A stretch of DNA of 64,000 bases from Chitinophagales bacterium (lineage in GTDB: Bacteria; Bacteroidota; Bacteroidia; Chitinophagales; CAIOSU01), in the NCBI GenBank assembly GCA_040877935.1, contig JBBDNB010000043.1:152109-216108 (forward strand). The letters are read 5' to 3'. The notes under the pieces were generated by a model. That model was not told where the DNA came from and ran no database searches. It saw only the letters and a list, made by a program, of their open reading frames with translations. Every line of letters begins with the position of its first letter. Within the stretch, counting starts at the first letter, position 1. Below, in pieces: positions 48,899 to 57,422 of the stretch. Position numbers and translations under genes: made by a program.

Positions 48899-49744
48899 AT
48901 GCCATTTACACCAATCTTTAAATCAGAAATAAGTAACAATGCATTGAAAGAAAAGGGCTATGCTGTTGTTCCTTATTTAAAGGAAGTTGAAATCAAAGAA
49001 CTAAGTGATTTTTTCTATCAGAATCATCCGAATTTACCAGAAGGCATGTATGCTTCCTCACATGCCAAAGATTTTGCTTTTCGTCAAAAAATGAATGATA
49101 AAATTCAATCTGTTTGTAAACGAGCAGCAGCAGAAAATTTTCAGGAAGCGAAAGTACTTGGTGCCACTTTTATGGTGAAAAGCAAAGGAGAAAACGGAGC
49201 CTTACAGCCACATCAGGATTGGAATATTGTGGATGAAAAGCAATTTAATTCCTACAATATATGGTTGCCGCTGGTAGATGTAGATGAGGACAATGGTACA
49301 CTTTTGATATTGCCAGATAGCCATCAATGGTTCAAAAATATTCGAGGGCAAAATATTCCATCTTCTTATGAGAATGTAACAGATGAAGTGTGGAAATATT
49401 TACGACCAATAAAAATGAAAGCCGGTGAAGCTTTGATTTATGATCATCGCCTTCTACATGCATCGGGCATCAATAGGAATGATCAACCGAGGTTGGTGAT
49501 TGTAAGTGGTTTGATTCCTGAGGCTGCAGAAATGCGCTATTATTATGGCAGGGAAAATAATATTGAGGAATATGCCTGTACTCCGGAGTTTTATTTTAAT
49601 GAAAATATAAATGAAGGCCCTAAGGGCTTGAAATTGATTCAAAGTTTTCCCGATAGAAACCCCACAGTTTCTTTACTGGAATTGCATAATGTTTATGAAC
49701 CTAAAATATCTTTTCTGCAAAGATTGAAAGGTTATTTTAAATGA
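48899..49744 (+). CDS. PhyH-family dioxygenase, paralogue of 35878-36738
   Basis: A 281-residue 2-oxoglutarate/Fe(II) oxygenase. The start at ATG 48899 is preferred: a longer frame from 48842 would run through the end of the carbamoyltransferase gene. Ligands are H105 and D107 in PHQDWNIVDE and the histidine in DHRLLHASG, with the arginine in PRLVIVSG. It shares DW..VDE, DNGTL and NIRG with the protein at 35878, so both probably act on related substrates. It ends the nitrilase operon and is convergent with a GT2 gene 29 bp away. Confidence 0.86.
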   Translation: MPFTPIFKSEISNNALKEKGYAVVPYLKEVEIKELSDFFYQNHPNLPEGMYASSHAKDFAFRQKMNDKIQSVCKRAAAENFQEAKVLGATFMVKSKGENGALQPHQDWNIVDEKQFNSYNIWLPLVDVDEDNGTLLILPDSHQWFKNIRGQNIPSSYENVTDEVWKYLRPIKMKAGEALIYDHRLLHASGINRNDQPRLVIVSGLIPEAAEMRYYYGRENNIEEYACTPEFYFNENINEGPKGLKLIQSFPDRNPTVSLLELHNVYEPKISFLQRLKGYFK

Positions 49745-49773
49745 AAGAAGAGCAGGAATAGAGGCTTTTCAAC

Positions 49774-50457
49774 TTACCTAAAATGAATCGCCCAAAATAA
49801 CTCAATGGTTTCAGGAATGACTTTAATAAGAATGTTAAAACTTCCTCCTTTTGCATCACCGTATTCTCTATCGAGGTACTTTGATGGAATTTCTATTGGT
49901 AATATACCTTTTTTGAATAAACGGGCACAGATTTCACTTTCTACCAATGAGCTTTTTAATTTAGGATCTACTGTATCGATTTGATCTTTACGATATATTT
50001 TAATCCAATTTACATCCCTTAAGTAGATGCCCAATATATGTTGGTTGTACAATCGATTGAGCCAGGTCAAAATTCTCCTGTATAAATTATAATTGGTTTT
50101 TGGTCTGTAAAATGAATAATAAGTATTGTTTGTAAATGGCTTGACTTCTCTTAGTTCTTCTAGATCAAATTGCCCGTCACCCGGAATGGCACAGATATAT
50201 TCCTTTTGTGCTGCTTTATAGCCACTTAATAGGGCCATGCCTATGCCCAGGTTTTTGGAGTGGTGAATGGTCTTTATTGACTCGTGGCTTTCACTTAATC
50301 CATCAATTATATCTGCTGTTCCATCTACACTGCCATCATTTACTACTAATATTTCGTAAGATGATGATATTGAAGGGATTATTTTTAAAGCATTATTTAT
50401 TACATTCCGAATGTTTCCAGATTCATTGTAGCAGAATATGATCAATGAAATATTCAA
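49774..50457 (-). CDS. Glycosyltransferase family 2
   Basis: A 227-residue enzyme of the GT-A fold: SLIIFCYNESGNI opening, NDGSVDGTADI near residue 42 and the metal-binding PGDGQFD. No membrane helix is present; it is short, like the dolichol-phosphate-mannose-synthase type of GT2, so the acceptor may be a lipid phosphate. The start is TTG at 50457, overlapping the stop of the oxidoreductase gene by four bases (TTGA). Confidence 0.87.
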   Translation of the reverse strand: MNISLIIFCYNESGNIRNVINNALKIIPSISSSYEILVVNDGSVDGTADIIDGLSESHESIKTIHHSKNLGIGMALLSGYKAAQKEYICAIPGDGQFDLEELREVKPFTNNTYYSFYRPKTNYNLYRRILTWLNRLYNQHILGIYLRDVNWIKIYRKDQIDTVDPKLKSSLVESEICARLFKKGILPIEIPSKYLDREYGDAKGGSFNILIKVIPETIELFWAIHFR

Positions 50458-51473
50458 TGCAACGGAATTAAATCACTATTCGAATTTAATGAGATTTCTG
50501 CTTTTTCAAGTACATTAATGATCTCAAGTGCATTTTCCCCACTGGATAATGGCGGGTTTCCAGTATGAATAGATTTCACAAAAGCATCCATTACATTTTT
50601 AAGAGGTTCTGTAAGCTCGTATTTAGGAATAGTTGCATTTCCCAATCTGTAATCTATAAGTTTACTTTCTTTACTGTCACTGTGCTTAATTTGATTTTTG
50701 TAATCATAGATCACCAATTTGTGTGTAGGTTCTATATCATCGTAAACGATTAACTTCCTTTCCCCACCAATCAACATTTTTCGGATTTTAACCGGTGAGG
50801 CCCAGGAAGTATTAATTTGTACAAGCATCCCCGATTTGTATTTTAAGAATAAATAAGCCAGATCTTCAAATCCCTGTGCAGGATGAACCCTGCCAATTGC
50901 TCTGACTGCAAGGGGTTTTTCATCAATTAAGTAATTAATTATTGATAGATCATGGCAGGCAAGGTCCCACAGTACATTGGTATCATTTTGGTAAATACCC
51001 AGGTTGATCCTTGTGGAATCAATATAATTCATTTGACCCAATTGTTGCTCTGTGACAAATTCCTTTAGCTTAATTACTACCGGATTGTACATAAAAACAT
51101 GGTCAACCATTATGATTTTTTCTTTGGCCTTTGCAAGCTTACACAGTTCTTGAGCTTCTTTTACAGAAGTCACAAATGGTTTTTCTACCAATACATGCTT
51201 TCCGTGTTCGAGCACTGCCTTAGCTATTTGATAATGGCTTGATGTAGGTGTCGCAATTACAAAGGCATCAATTTTTTCATTGAGCAGAAAGTCTTTGTAA
51301 TCTGCACTAGTAATAAGCGTAGGGTAGGTTTTGAGTGCAAGTTTTATAGCAGACTCATTTTGATCACAAAGATATGTTTGATGAATATCAGGATGTTGAA
51401 CCAGATTCCTGAGGAGGTTTTTTCCCCAATAACCATATCCAATAAGTGCAACATTTAATTTTTTATGCGGCAT
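50454..51473 (-). CDS. Gfo/Idh/MocA family oxidoreductase
   Basis: A 339-residue NAD(P)-dependent dehydrogenase. The dinucleotide motif LIGYGYWGKNL lies at residues 10-20 and the EKP motif in LVEKPFVTS carries the family's catalytic lysine. WDLACHDLSI near residue 180 fits sugar-acting members. They oxidise or reduce sugar hydroxyls, often on UDP-sugars for surface glycans. The next gene on the strand is a GT2 overlapping by four bases, so the two are coupled. Confidence 0.9.
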   Translation of the reverse strand: MPHKKLNVALIGYGYWGKNLLRNLVQHPDIHQTYLCDQNESAIKLALKTYPTLITSADYKDFLLNEKIDAFVIATPTSSHYQIAKAVLEHGKHVLVEKPFVTSVKEAQELCKLAKAKEKIIMVDHVFMYNPVVIKLKEFVTEQQLGQMNYIDSTRINLGIYQNDTNVLWDLACHDLSIINYLIDEKPLAVRAIGRVHPAQGFEDLAYLFLKYKSGMLVQINTSWASPVKIRKMLIGGERKLIVYDDIEPTHKLVIYDYKNQIKHSDSKESKLIDYRLGNATIPKYELTEPLKNVMDAFVKSIHTGNPPLSSGENALEIINVLEKAEISLNSNSDLIPLH

Positions 51474-51753
51474 AATTTTGATGCTAAAATTTTATTGTTT
51501 GGATGACAATGATAAAATTAAATTTCTGTAAAATAAAAGAATTGCCCGGGCACTGGGATAGCTTAATATTATAGAATAAGATTTGCCCTGTCGGTATAAA
51601 TTTAGGGAAAGATAATTTTAACTAAGTTCACAATCAAGTTTTCAAAAGCATAAATTTAGACTGATATTTTTAGTCTGCTAAAACCACAATTAAACAAAGT
51701 CTTTTTTGATGCACATTCCTTTTTAATGTAGTTTAGCGATTATATTCACTGAT

Positions 51754-52674
51754 ATGGAGTTGTACCTACTTTTAGGCATTGTTTTTATTGAGTTTCTGAT
51801 TATTATCTGGCTTTTAATGGTGAAGCGGAAAGCTTTTGTGCACAAGCCAAAATCAAAAAACACACCTGATTCTGTCGGGAAATATTACGACAGTACGACC
51901 GATAAATTTTTAGAGGTTTATGGAGAGATTATCCAGGCATTTCGCACCAAAAATGTGGAAGAATACCTGGATTACACCATAAAGAGTGCTCAAATTGGAA
52001 ATGGCATGAAAGTATTGGATGCCGGCTGTGGTGTGGGAGGGCCGGCAGTTTATTTTGCCCAAAAAATGGATCGCTTGCAAATTGATGCCTGTACTATTTC
52101 GAATGTGCAGGTCGAAAAAGCAAAATCAAAGGTTGAGGAAAAGGGAGTGGGAGGACGAGTGCGTGTGGCTTTGGGCGATTATCACAAAGTGGACCAATTG
52201 TTTGAAACCGGGAAATACGACCGGGTATATTTTCTTGAGTCTTTTGGCCATTCCAACGACAAAACCAAACTGGTAAACGCTGTATGGGAAGTATTAAAAC
52301 CTGGTGGAATGATCTATATCAAAGATCTTTTCAGAAGGGAAACCGAAGATGAGTGGGAACAATTGTACATCAACCGGATATGTGAGCAGATCAATGAAGC
52401 ATATCACTATCAAATAGCAGATTTAAATCCTGTTTTGGATGCTATTCGCAGAAAAGGGTATATCCTACACTTTGTGAAAATACCCGAAGTGGAAAGGGGC
52501 GCATTTGAAAACCTGACGATCTCCAATGATTTCCAGAATTTGTTTGACATTGGTAAGATAGAATCCTGGGAGGATTATGTTTTTCCAATAGACTTTTTTG
52601 AAATATTGGCGGAAAAACCAAAATACACACCTGAAGAAGAAATGCACTTGTATTTCCTGAATCGCAAAAAATGA
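51754..52674 (+). CDS. Membrane-anchored SAM-dependent methyltransferase
   Basis: A 306-residue protein with an N-terminal helix (YLLLGIVFIEFLIIIWLLMV) and a cytoplasmic class I methyltransferase domain. The SAM-binding motif is VLDAGCGVGGPAVYFA; later motifs are GKYDRVYFLESFGHS and LKPGGMIYIKDLF. It resembles the sterol, tocopherol and mycolic acid type methyltransferases that act on lipids or quinone-like substrates. Its stop overlaps the UbiA-like gene by four bases, which points to a membrane-bound lipid or quinone-type substrate shared by both. Confidence 0.86.
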   Translation: MELYLLLGIVFIEFLIIIWLLMVKRKAFVHKPKSKNTPDSVGKYYDSTTDKFLEVYGEIIQAFRTKNVEEYLDYTIKSAQIGNGMKVLDAGCGVGGPAVYFAQKMDRLQIDACTISNVQVEKAKSKVEEKGVGGRVRVALGDYHKVDQLFETGKYDRVYFLESFGHSNDKTKLVNAVWEVLKPGGMIYIKDLFRRETEDEWEQLYINRICEQINEAYHYQIADLNPVLDAIRRKGYILHFVKIPEVERGAFENLTISNDFQNLFDIGKIESWEDYVFPIDFFEILAEKPKYTPEEEMHLYFLNRKK

Positions 52675-53831
52675 GTTTTGCAAGCAAAATAAGGCAATTG
52701 AACAGTATCAGCAGGGCAGGGGACTGGCGACTGAGCTTTATTCCCTTCATTATAGGCTGTGTTTACCTTTGGTTGTATTATTTTGATATTGCGTTCTCGG
52801 GGGACGCCTTGCTGCTTTTTATACTTTCATTGATAACGAGTTTTGGCTTTGCAGCTTTGGGCTATTTTATCAATGAGTTTTTCGATAAGGAATCTGACCG
52901 AAAGGCGGGAAAAATCAACAAACTGGCCTTTCTAAAACCTCAATACCAGTACCTGATTTTTCTGGCGGCACTATCAATGACGCTTTTACCCTGGATCAAA
53001 TTACCGGCAAACCACTTTTCATGGAATTTGATCGCATTGGAGCTTTTGCTGTTTTTAATTTATTCATTGCCTTTTCCCCGGCTAAAGGAAATACCCCTGG
53101 TTTCCAATATTATTGATGCTGCCTATGCTTATGTCATCCCATTGGTTCTTGCCTTCCACACCTATGGACTTTATGCAGGTAAATCATTTGATCCCTTTAT
53201 TTTGGTTTTTGCAGTGCCGGTTTTTTTTATAGGCTTCAGGAATATTTTTATCCACCAGGTCAATGATGTTTTTAAAGACCGCAGATCAGAAATACGGACA
53301 TTGCCCATCGTGCTGGGAGTTGCCCAAAGCAATTATTTTTTGAAAATTCTTTTGCTATTGGAGTTTTCAGGAGTTGTGGTTTTTAGCGTGCTTCTTTCCC
53401 TGATAAATCCACTGTTTTGGTTTTGGCTGGCATTTTATGGGGTTTTCTTTATTTACAGGTTTTTAAGGTTGCTTCCTGCTTTTTTTACAGTGTATTTTCC
53501 CATTGACAAAGCCCGGCACCTGGGTGATGTATTGTATCAAATTTGGTTTCCTTTGTTTATGCTTGCTTTTTTGCTCAATAGTGATTGGCGCTGGTTTTTT
53601 ATTATTCCTGTCCACTTCCTGATACTTACGCCACACTATATTTTTAAACCAATATTACAGTTCTGCAAAAAGGCCTATTATACAGTGGTAGTGTTGGTAT
53701 CGGTACATTTTCGGCATTTAATCAGTATGTGTGTCAATTATCCCATATACTATATGTTCCTGCTCTTTGGTGTAAATTTGATCCGTGAAAAAAAATCTGC
53801 GATGGAGTATTTAAAAGAAAAATGGAGTTAG
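52671..53831 (+). CDS. UbiA-like prenyltransferase
   Basis: A 386-residue polytopic membrane protein with about nine helices. The first Asp-rich motif reads NEFFDKESD (N68, D72, D76), a variant of NDxxDxxxD, and the second is NDVFKDRRSEIRTLPIVLG. UbiA-family enzymes attach isoprenoid chains to aromatic or sugar-phosphate acceptors in the membrane. The C-terminal 90 residues extend beyond the usual core. It is co-translated with the methyltransferase upstream and lies four bases before a glycosyltransferase gene. Confidence 0.8.
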   Translation: MSFASKIRQLNSISRAGDWRLSFIPFIIGCVYLWLYYFDIAFSGDALLLFILSLITSFGFAALGYFINEFFDKESDRKAGKINKLAFLKPQYQYLIFLAALSMTLLPWIKLPANHFSWNLIALELLLFLIYSLPFPRLKEIPLVSNIIDAAYAYVIPLVLAFHTYGLYAGKSFDPFILVFAVPVFFIGFRNIFIHQVNDVFKDRRSEIRTLPIVLGVAQSNYFLKILLLLEFSGVVVFSVLLSLINPLFWFWLAFYGVFFIYRFLRLLPAFFTVYFPIDKARHLGDVLYQIWFPLFMLAFLLNSDWRWFFIIPVHFLILTPHYIFKPILQFCKKAYYTVVVLVSVHFRHLISMCVNYPIYYMFLLFGVNLIREKKSAMEYLKEKWS

Positions 53832-53835
53832 GTGA

Positions 53836-55821
53836 ATGAATAAGTTTGTATTTGTAGTATGTGGGGCAAGAGAGCATATTGATACGCTCAATTATTCTTT
53901 GGAGGCATTGCGGAAGTATGCGCAATCAGAAATTATTGTACTGACTGATTCCAGGCGAAACGATATTGCCATTGAGCATGAAAATATTGTGGATGTTCCT
54001 ACACCCGATTATTTAGACCATCACCAGGCAAGTATTTATTTGAAAACATCCATTCACCGGCATTTATCCAAAGGCCATAAATATTGCTATCTCGATACAG
54101 ATGTGGTGGCTTTAAGCAGTGATATTGAGCAAATTTTTGAGCAATATATTCCCCCCATTATTTTCGCCAAAGACCATTGCAGTATTGATAAGTTTAGTCC
54201 TGCGGCTGTGCACTGCGGTTGCATTGAGCAGTTTGCTGCCTGGGAAAAAGAACTCAAGGGACTGTTCAAAAAATACAAACACCTGGAAAGGCAAGTGGAA
54301 GATCCTGAGAAAAAACAAAGGCTGGAGCAAAAGTTGGAAGACATCAAGAAAGATAAATTGATGTACAAATGGATTACTTTTCGCTTTTGGCTTTCCCCGA
54401 ATAAATTCAATTTAGACAATGAGTTTTTTCTCGATAAAAAAGGAGAAGTCTGGGTAGATAAAAACGACAATGCAGTGCTTTATGAAAATGAAGACAGCGC
54501 AATAACACGCATTGAAGCAGAAACAGAATACCGCTGCAATATCGAAAAAGGCCATTTGTGGACCATTCACGGCAAGGAGGTATTTGATTGTAAATGCGAT
54601 CACCTCAGGCAGCAAATCAATCAAACATTTGGGATTGAAATCAAAGAAAATACCTGGCATCACTGGAATGGGGGCGTTTTTCTGTTTGATGAAAAGAGCC
54701 ATGATTTTTTAGAGGCCTGGCACAAGAAAACCATGCAGATCTTTGAACTGGATGAATGGAAAACCAGGGATCAGGGGACTTTGATTGCTACTGTGCATGA
54801 ATTTGCTTTAGACAAGCACCCCAACTTAAGCCCGGAATTCAATCTTATTGCAGATTATGAACACGATCAAATTGAATACCTTGGAAATTTGACCTTCAGA
54901 TTGCTTGATCAGGAAAAAACGGTAAAGCCCAATTTTATTCATGTGTATCACCATTGGGGCGATGACAAATGGGAGGTTTGGCAGGATATTGAAAAACATA
55001 CCGGGATTTATTTAAATCCTGAGCGCAATTATTTCAATGCCCTGTGGATTGGAGAGTCACTAAGTAAATTAGAGCTACTTACCATTTACTCTTTTCTGGA
55101 GAAAGGACATACTTTCAGGCTTTGGGTTTATGACCAATTAAAAACCCCTCTTCCCGATGGAGTGATTTTGGAAGACGCCCGGCAGATTATCCCCGAATCA
55201 CAAGTTTTTTCCTATAAAAATGCCAATAAGTACGGTCATGGAAAAGGCAGTTATGCAGGATTCTCCGATATTTTCCGCTACAAATTGCTCTATGAAAGAG
55301 GTGGCTGGTGGGTGGATATGGACTTGACCTGCCTGAAAGAAATTTATACCGAAAAAGCTTATTTTTTCAGACCCCATCACGAATTGCTGATGGTGGGCAA
55401 TATTATGAAATGTCCCAAAGGCAGTGAGTTGATGAAGCAATGTTATGATGAAGCCATTGAGCAGGTAGATGAAAACAATACCGATTGGCACAAACCCATT
55501 CAGATATTGAATGACAATATCGAAAAGCTTCATCTGCAAAAATACATTTCAAAGAAAGTAAGCAACCACGATAAATGGGAAGAAACCAGCAAATACATCT
55601 GGACAGATGCCAAATTGCCAGAAGATTGCTTGTTTATCCATTGGCAAAATGAAGAATGGCGCTTTAAGAATGTGAGCAAAACGGATTTTTATTATCGCTC
55701 AGCTTTGGCTAAATTATTGGAAAGTTATGCTTTGCTTGAAATTCCTAATGACAAGTGGCGTTTGTTCAAAAATGATTTCAAATATCACCGATGGATCAGA
55801 AAGCTGAATGGAAAAGTTTAG
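53836..55821 (+). CDS. Two-domain glycosyltransferase (GT8-like plus GT32-like)
   Basis: A 661-residue cytoplasmic protein with two sugar-nucleotide-binding folds. The first (residues 1-390) has YCYLDTDVVALS with the DxD motif at 87-89, interrupted by a charged helical insert (LERQVEDPEKKQRLEQKLED). The second (about 400-660) has SDIFRYKLLYERGGWWVDMDL, the standard GT32/capsular-type DxD region. Each half looks complete, so the protein could add two sugars in sequence. No signal peptide. It sits between the UbiA-like gene and the first of four twitch-type radical SAM genes. Confidence 0.82.
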   Translation: MNKFVFVVCGAREHIDTLNYSLEALRKYAQSEIIVLTDSRRNDIAIEHENIVDVPTPDYLDHHQASIYLKTSIHRHLSKGHKYCYLDTDVVALSSDIEQIFEQYIPPIIFAKDHCSIDKFSPAAVHCGCIEQFAAWEKELKGLFKKYKHLERQVEDPEKKQRLEQKLEDIKKDKLMYKWITFRFWLSPNKFNLDNEFFLDKKGEVWVDKNDNAVLYENEDSAITRIEAETEYRCNIEKGHLWTIHGKEVFDCKCDHLRQQINQTFGIEIKENTWHHWNGGVFLFDEKSHDFLEAWHKKTMQIFELDEWKTRDQGTLIATVHEFALDKHPNLSPEFNLIADYEHDQIEYLGNLTFRLLDQEKTVKPNFIHVYHHWGDDKWEVWQDIEKHTGIYLNPERNYFNALWIGESLSKLELLTIYSFLEKGHTFRLWVYDQLKTPLPDGVILEDARQIIPESQVFSYKNANKYGHGKGSYAGFSDIFRYKLLYERGGWWVDMDLTCLKEIYTEKAYFFRPHHELLMVGNIMKCPKGSELMKQCYDEAIEQVDENNTDWHKPIQILNDNIEKLHLQKYISKKVSNHDKWEETSKYIWTDAKLPEDCLFIHWQNEEWRFKNVSKTDFYYRSALAKLLESYALLEIPNDKWRLFKNDFKYHRWIRKLNGKV

Positions 55822-55838
55822 CTTAGTGTTGGAATACC

Positions 55839-57422
55839 ATGAAAACTATGCAATTGTCCCAAAAAGTACTGAAAGATTATGCAGCTTCCCGAAGTGGAAC
55901 ACATAAGTCTATTGTGTGTCATGCTCCTTTTGTGAGCCTTAATTTTGAGCAAAATGGCAATGTTCGTGCCTGTTGCTACAATTTCAAACACATACTGGGT
56001 ACTTGGCCGCAAGATAGTATTAAGGACATATGGAGAGGAGAGAAGGCTGAAGAACTGCGGGATTACATCAAAAACAATGAACTGGGAGGTGGATGTAGTG
56101 AGTGCGGGAACATGATCCAATCTGGAAATCATGCGGGTGTTCGCGCAAAATTTTATGATGAATATGCACCAGCGGGTATTTCTTCTGCGGTGAAATATTT
56201 GCGGCACAATTTGACAGGTGGCATTGGCTATCCAAAAGTGATGGAGTTTGAGTTGAGTAATAAGTGTAACCTGGAATGTGTGATGTGCAACGGTTACTTT
56301 TCCTCATCGATAAGGAAAAATCGCGAGAAGCTTCCTCCACTCGAATCACCTTATAATGACGCCTTTGTGGATGAGCTCAATGAATTTATTCCCCACCTGA
56401 CTGATGCCAAATTCTTGGGCGGAGAACCCTTTATGATTGATATTTACCTAAAAATATGGGAAAGAATTCGAGAATTGAATCCCAATATGCGCATACATAT
56501 TACCACCAACGGCACTTTTTTAACGGAAAGGGTGAAGAAATTGCTTGATGGCTTACGTGCCGGAATTATTATTTCAACAGATTCAGTCAGCAGGGAAACC
56601 TATAATAAAATCCGCATCAATGGTCAATTTGACAAAGTGATGCAGAATATTGAATACTTCAGGGAATATGCAAAGCGGAAAAATACCTTTATTTCAATGG
56701 CGATTTGTCCGATTACACACAATTGGCATGAGCTGCCCGAAATGCTGGATTTTTGCCTGGATAAAAATATTTCCTTGTATTTCAATGCTGTTTTCACCCC
56801 GGTTGAATTGTCCCTGCGCGAACAACCGCTTGAAAAACAGGAAGAGATCATCGCTTTCTTGAAAAAACATCCTGCCCCACCTTTGAAAGGGAGTTCTCGA
56901 TTGCCGAGAAACTTGAGCATAAGGGCCTACAATGATTTTATCAAGCAGCTTGAAGGATGGATTGCAGAAAGAAAGACATTGTTGAAAGACAAAGAAGAAA
57001 AATTGTCGAATATTAAAGCAAAACCAGCAAATACTGAAAATATTGAAATTCCTGAGTGGTCGGTTGAGGCTGTTTACAAAACCATTTTAGCACTGGTGGA
57101 AATGGAAAAAACCGGTTACTTTGAAAAGGAACACGAGCGGCAGGTACAATTGGCCAATCTCCTGAAAAGCAGTCCTGAAAACCAATTGTCAAATACGCTT
57201 TTGCAATTTGTAAAAGCTTATCGCGATTATGAAAATATTGAGCGTGACCCTGCTATTGAAGCCAAGATCGAAAACATTGCAGAAGCTTTGAATAAAGCAG
57301 CTGAGCACAAAGAAAAGGTATTGCAGCAAATGGCTTACGCACCGCCATTTACCATTGCTGAAGTATTTATGAACAAGAGCCTGTCAGAATTGCAAATGGA
57401 TCTGCAGAAATTCGATCATTGA
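55839..57422 (+). CDS. Radical SAM enzyme with N-terminal SPASM/twitch-like domain, copy 1
   Basis: A 527-residue protein. An N-terminal domain carries C27, C45-C46 and C86xxC89 (CHAPF, ACCYN, GCSEC), the pattern of an auxiliary Fe-S cluster domain placed before the core instead of after it. The radical SAM motif CNLECVMC has cysteines 143, 147 and 150, followed by FLGGEPFM and ITTNGTF. The C-terminal 160 residues are a charged helical region with no cysteines of that kind. The last seven bases overlap the convergent copy 2. Related domains are known as twitch radical SAM proteins; the substrate is unknown. Confidence 0.88.
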   Translation: MKTMQLSQKVLKDYAASRSGTHKSIVCHAPFVSLNFEQNGNVRACCYNFKHILGTWPQDSIKDIWRGEKAEELRDYIKNNELGGGCSECGNMIQSGNHAGVRAKFYDEYAPAGISSAVKYLRHNLTGGIGYPKVMEFELSNKCNLECVMCNGYFSSSIRKNREKLPPLESPYNDAFVDELNEFIPHLTDAKFLGGEPFMIDIYLKIWERIRELNPNMRIHITTNGTFLTERVKKLLDGLRAGIIISTDSVSRETYNKIRINGQFDKVMQNIEYFREYAKRKNTFISMAICPITHNWHELPEMLDFCLDKNISLYFNAVFTPVELSLREQPLEKQEEIIAFLKKHPAPPLKGSSRLPRNLSIRAYNDFIKQLEGWIAERKTLLKDKEEKLSNIKAKPANTENIEIPEWSVEAVYKTILALVEMEKTGYFEKEHERQVQLANLLKSSPENQLSNTLLQFVKAYRDYENIERDPAIEAKIENIAEALNKAAEHKEKVLQQMAYAPPFTIAEVFMNKSLSELQMDLQKFDH

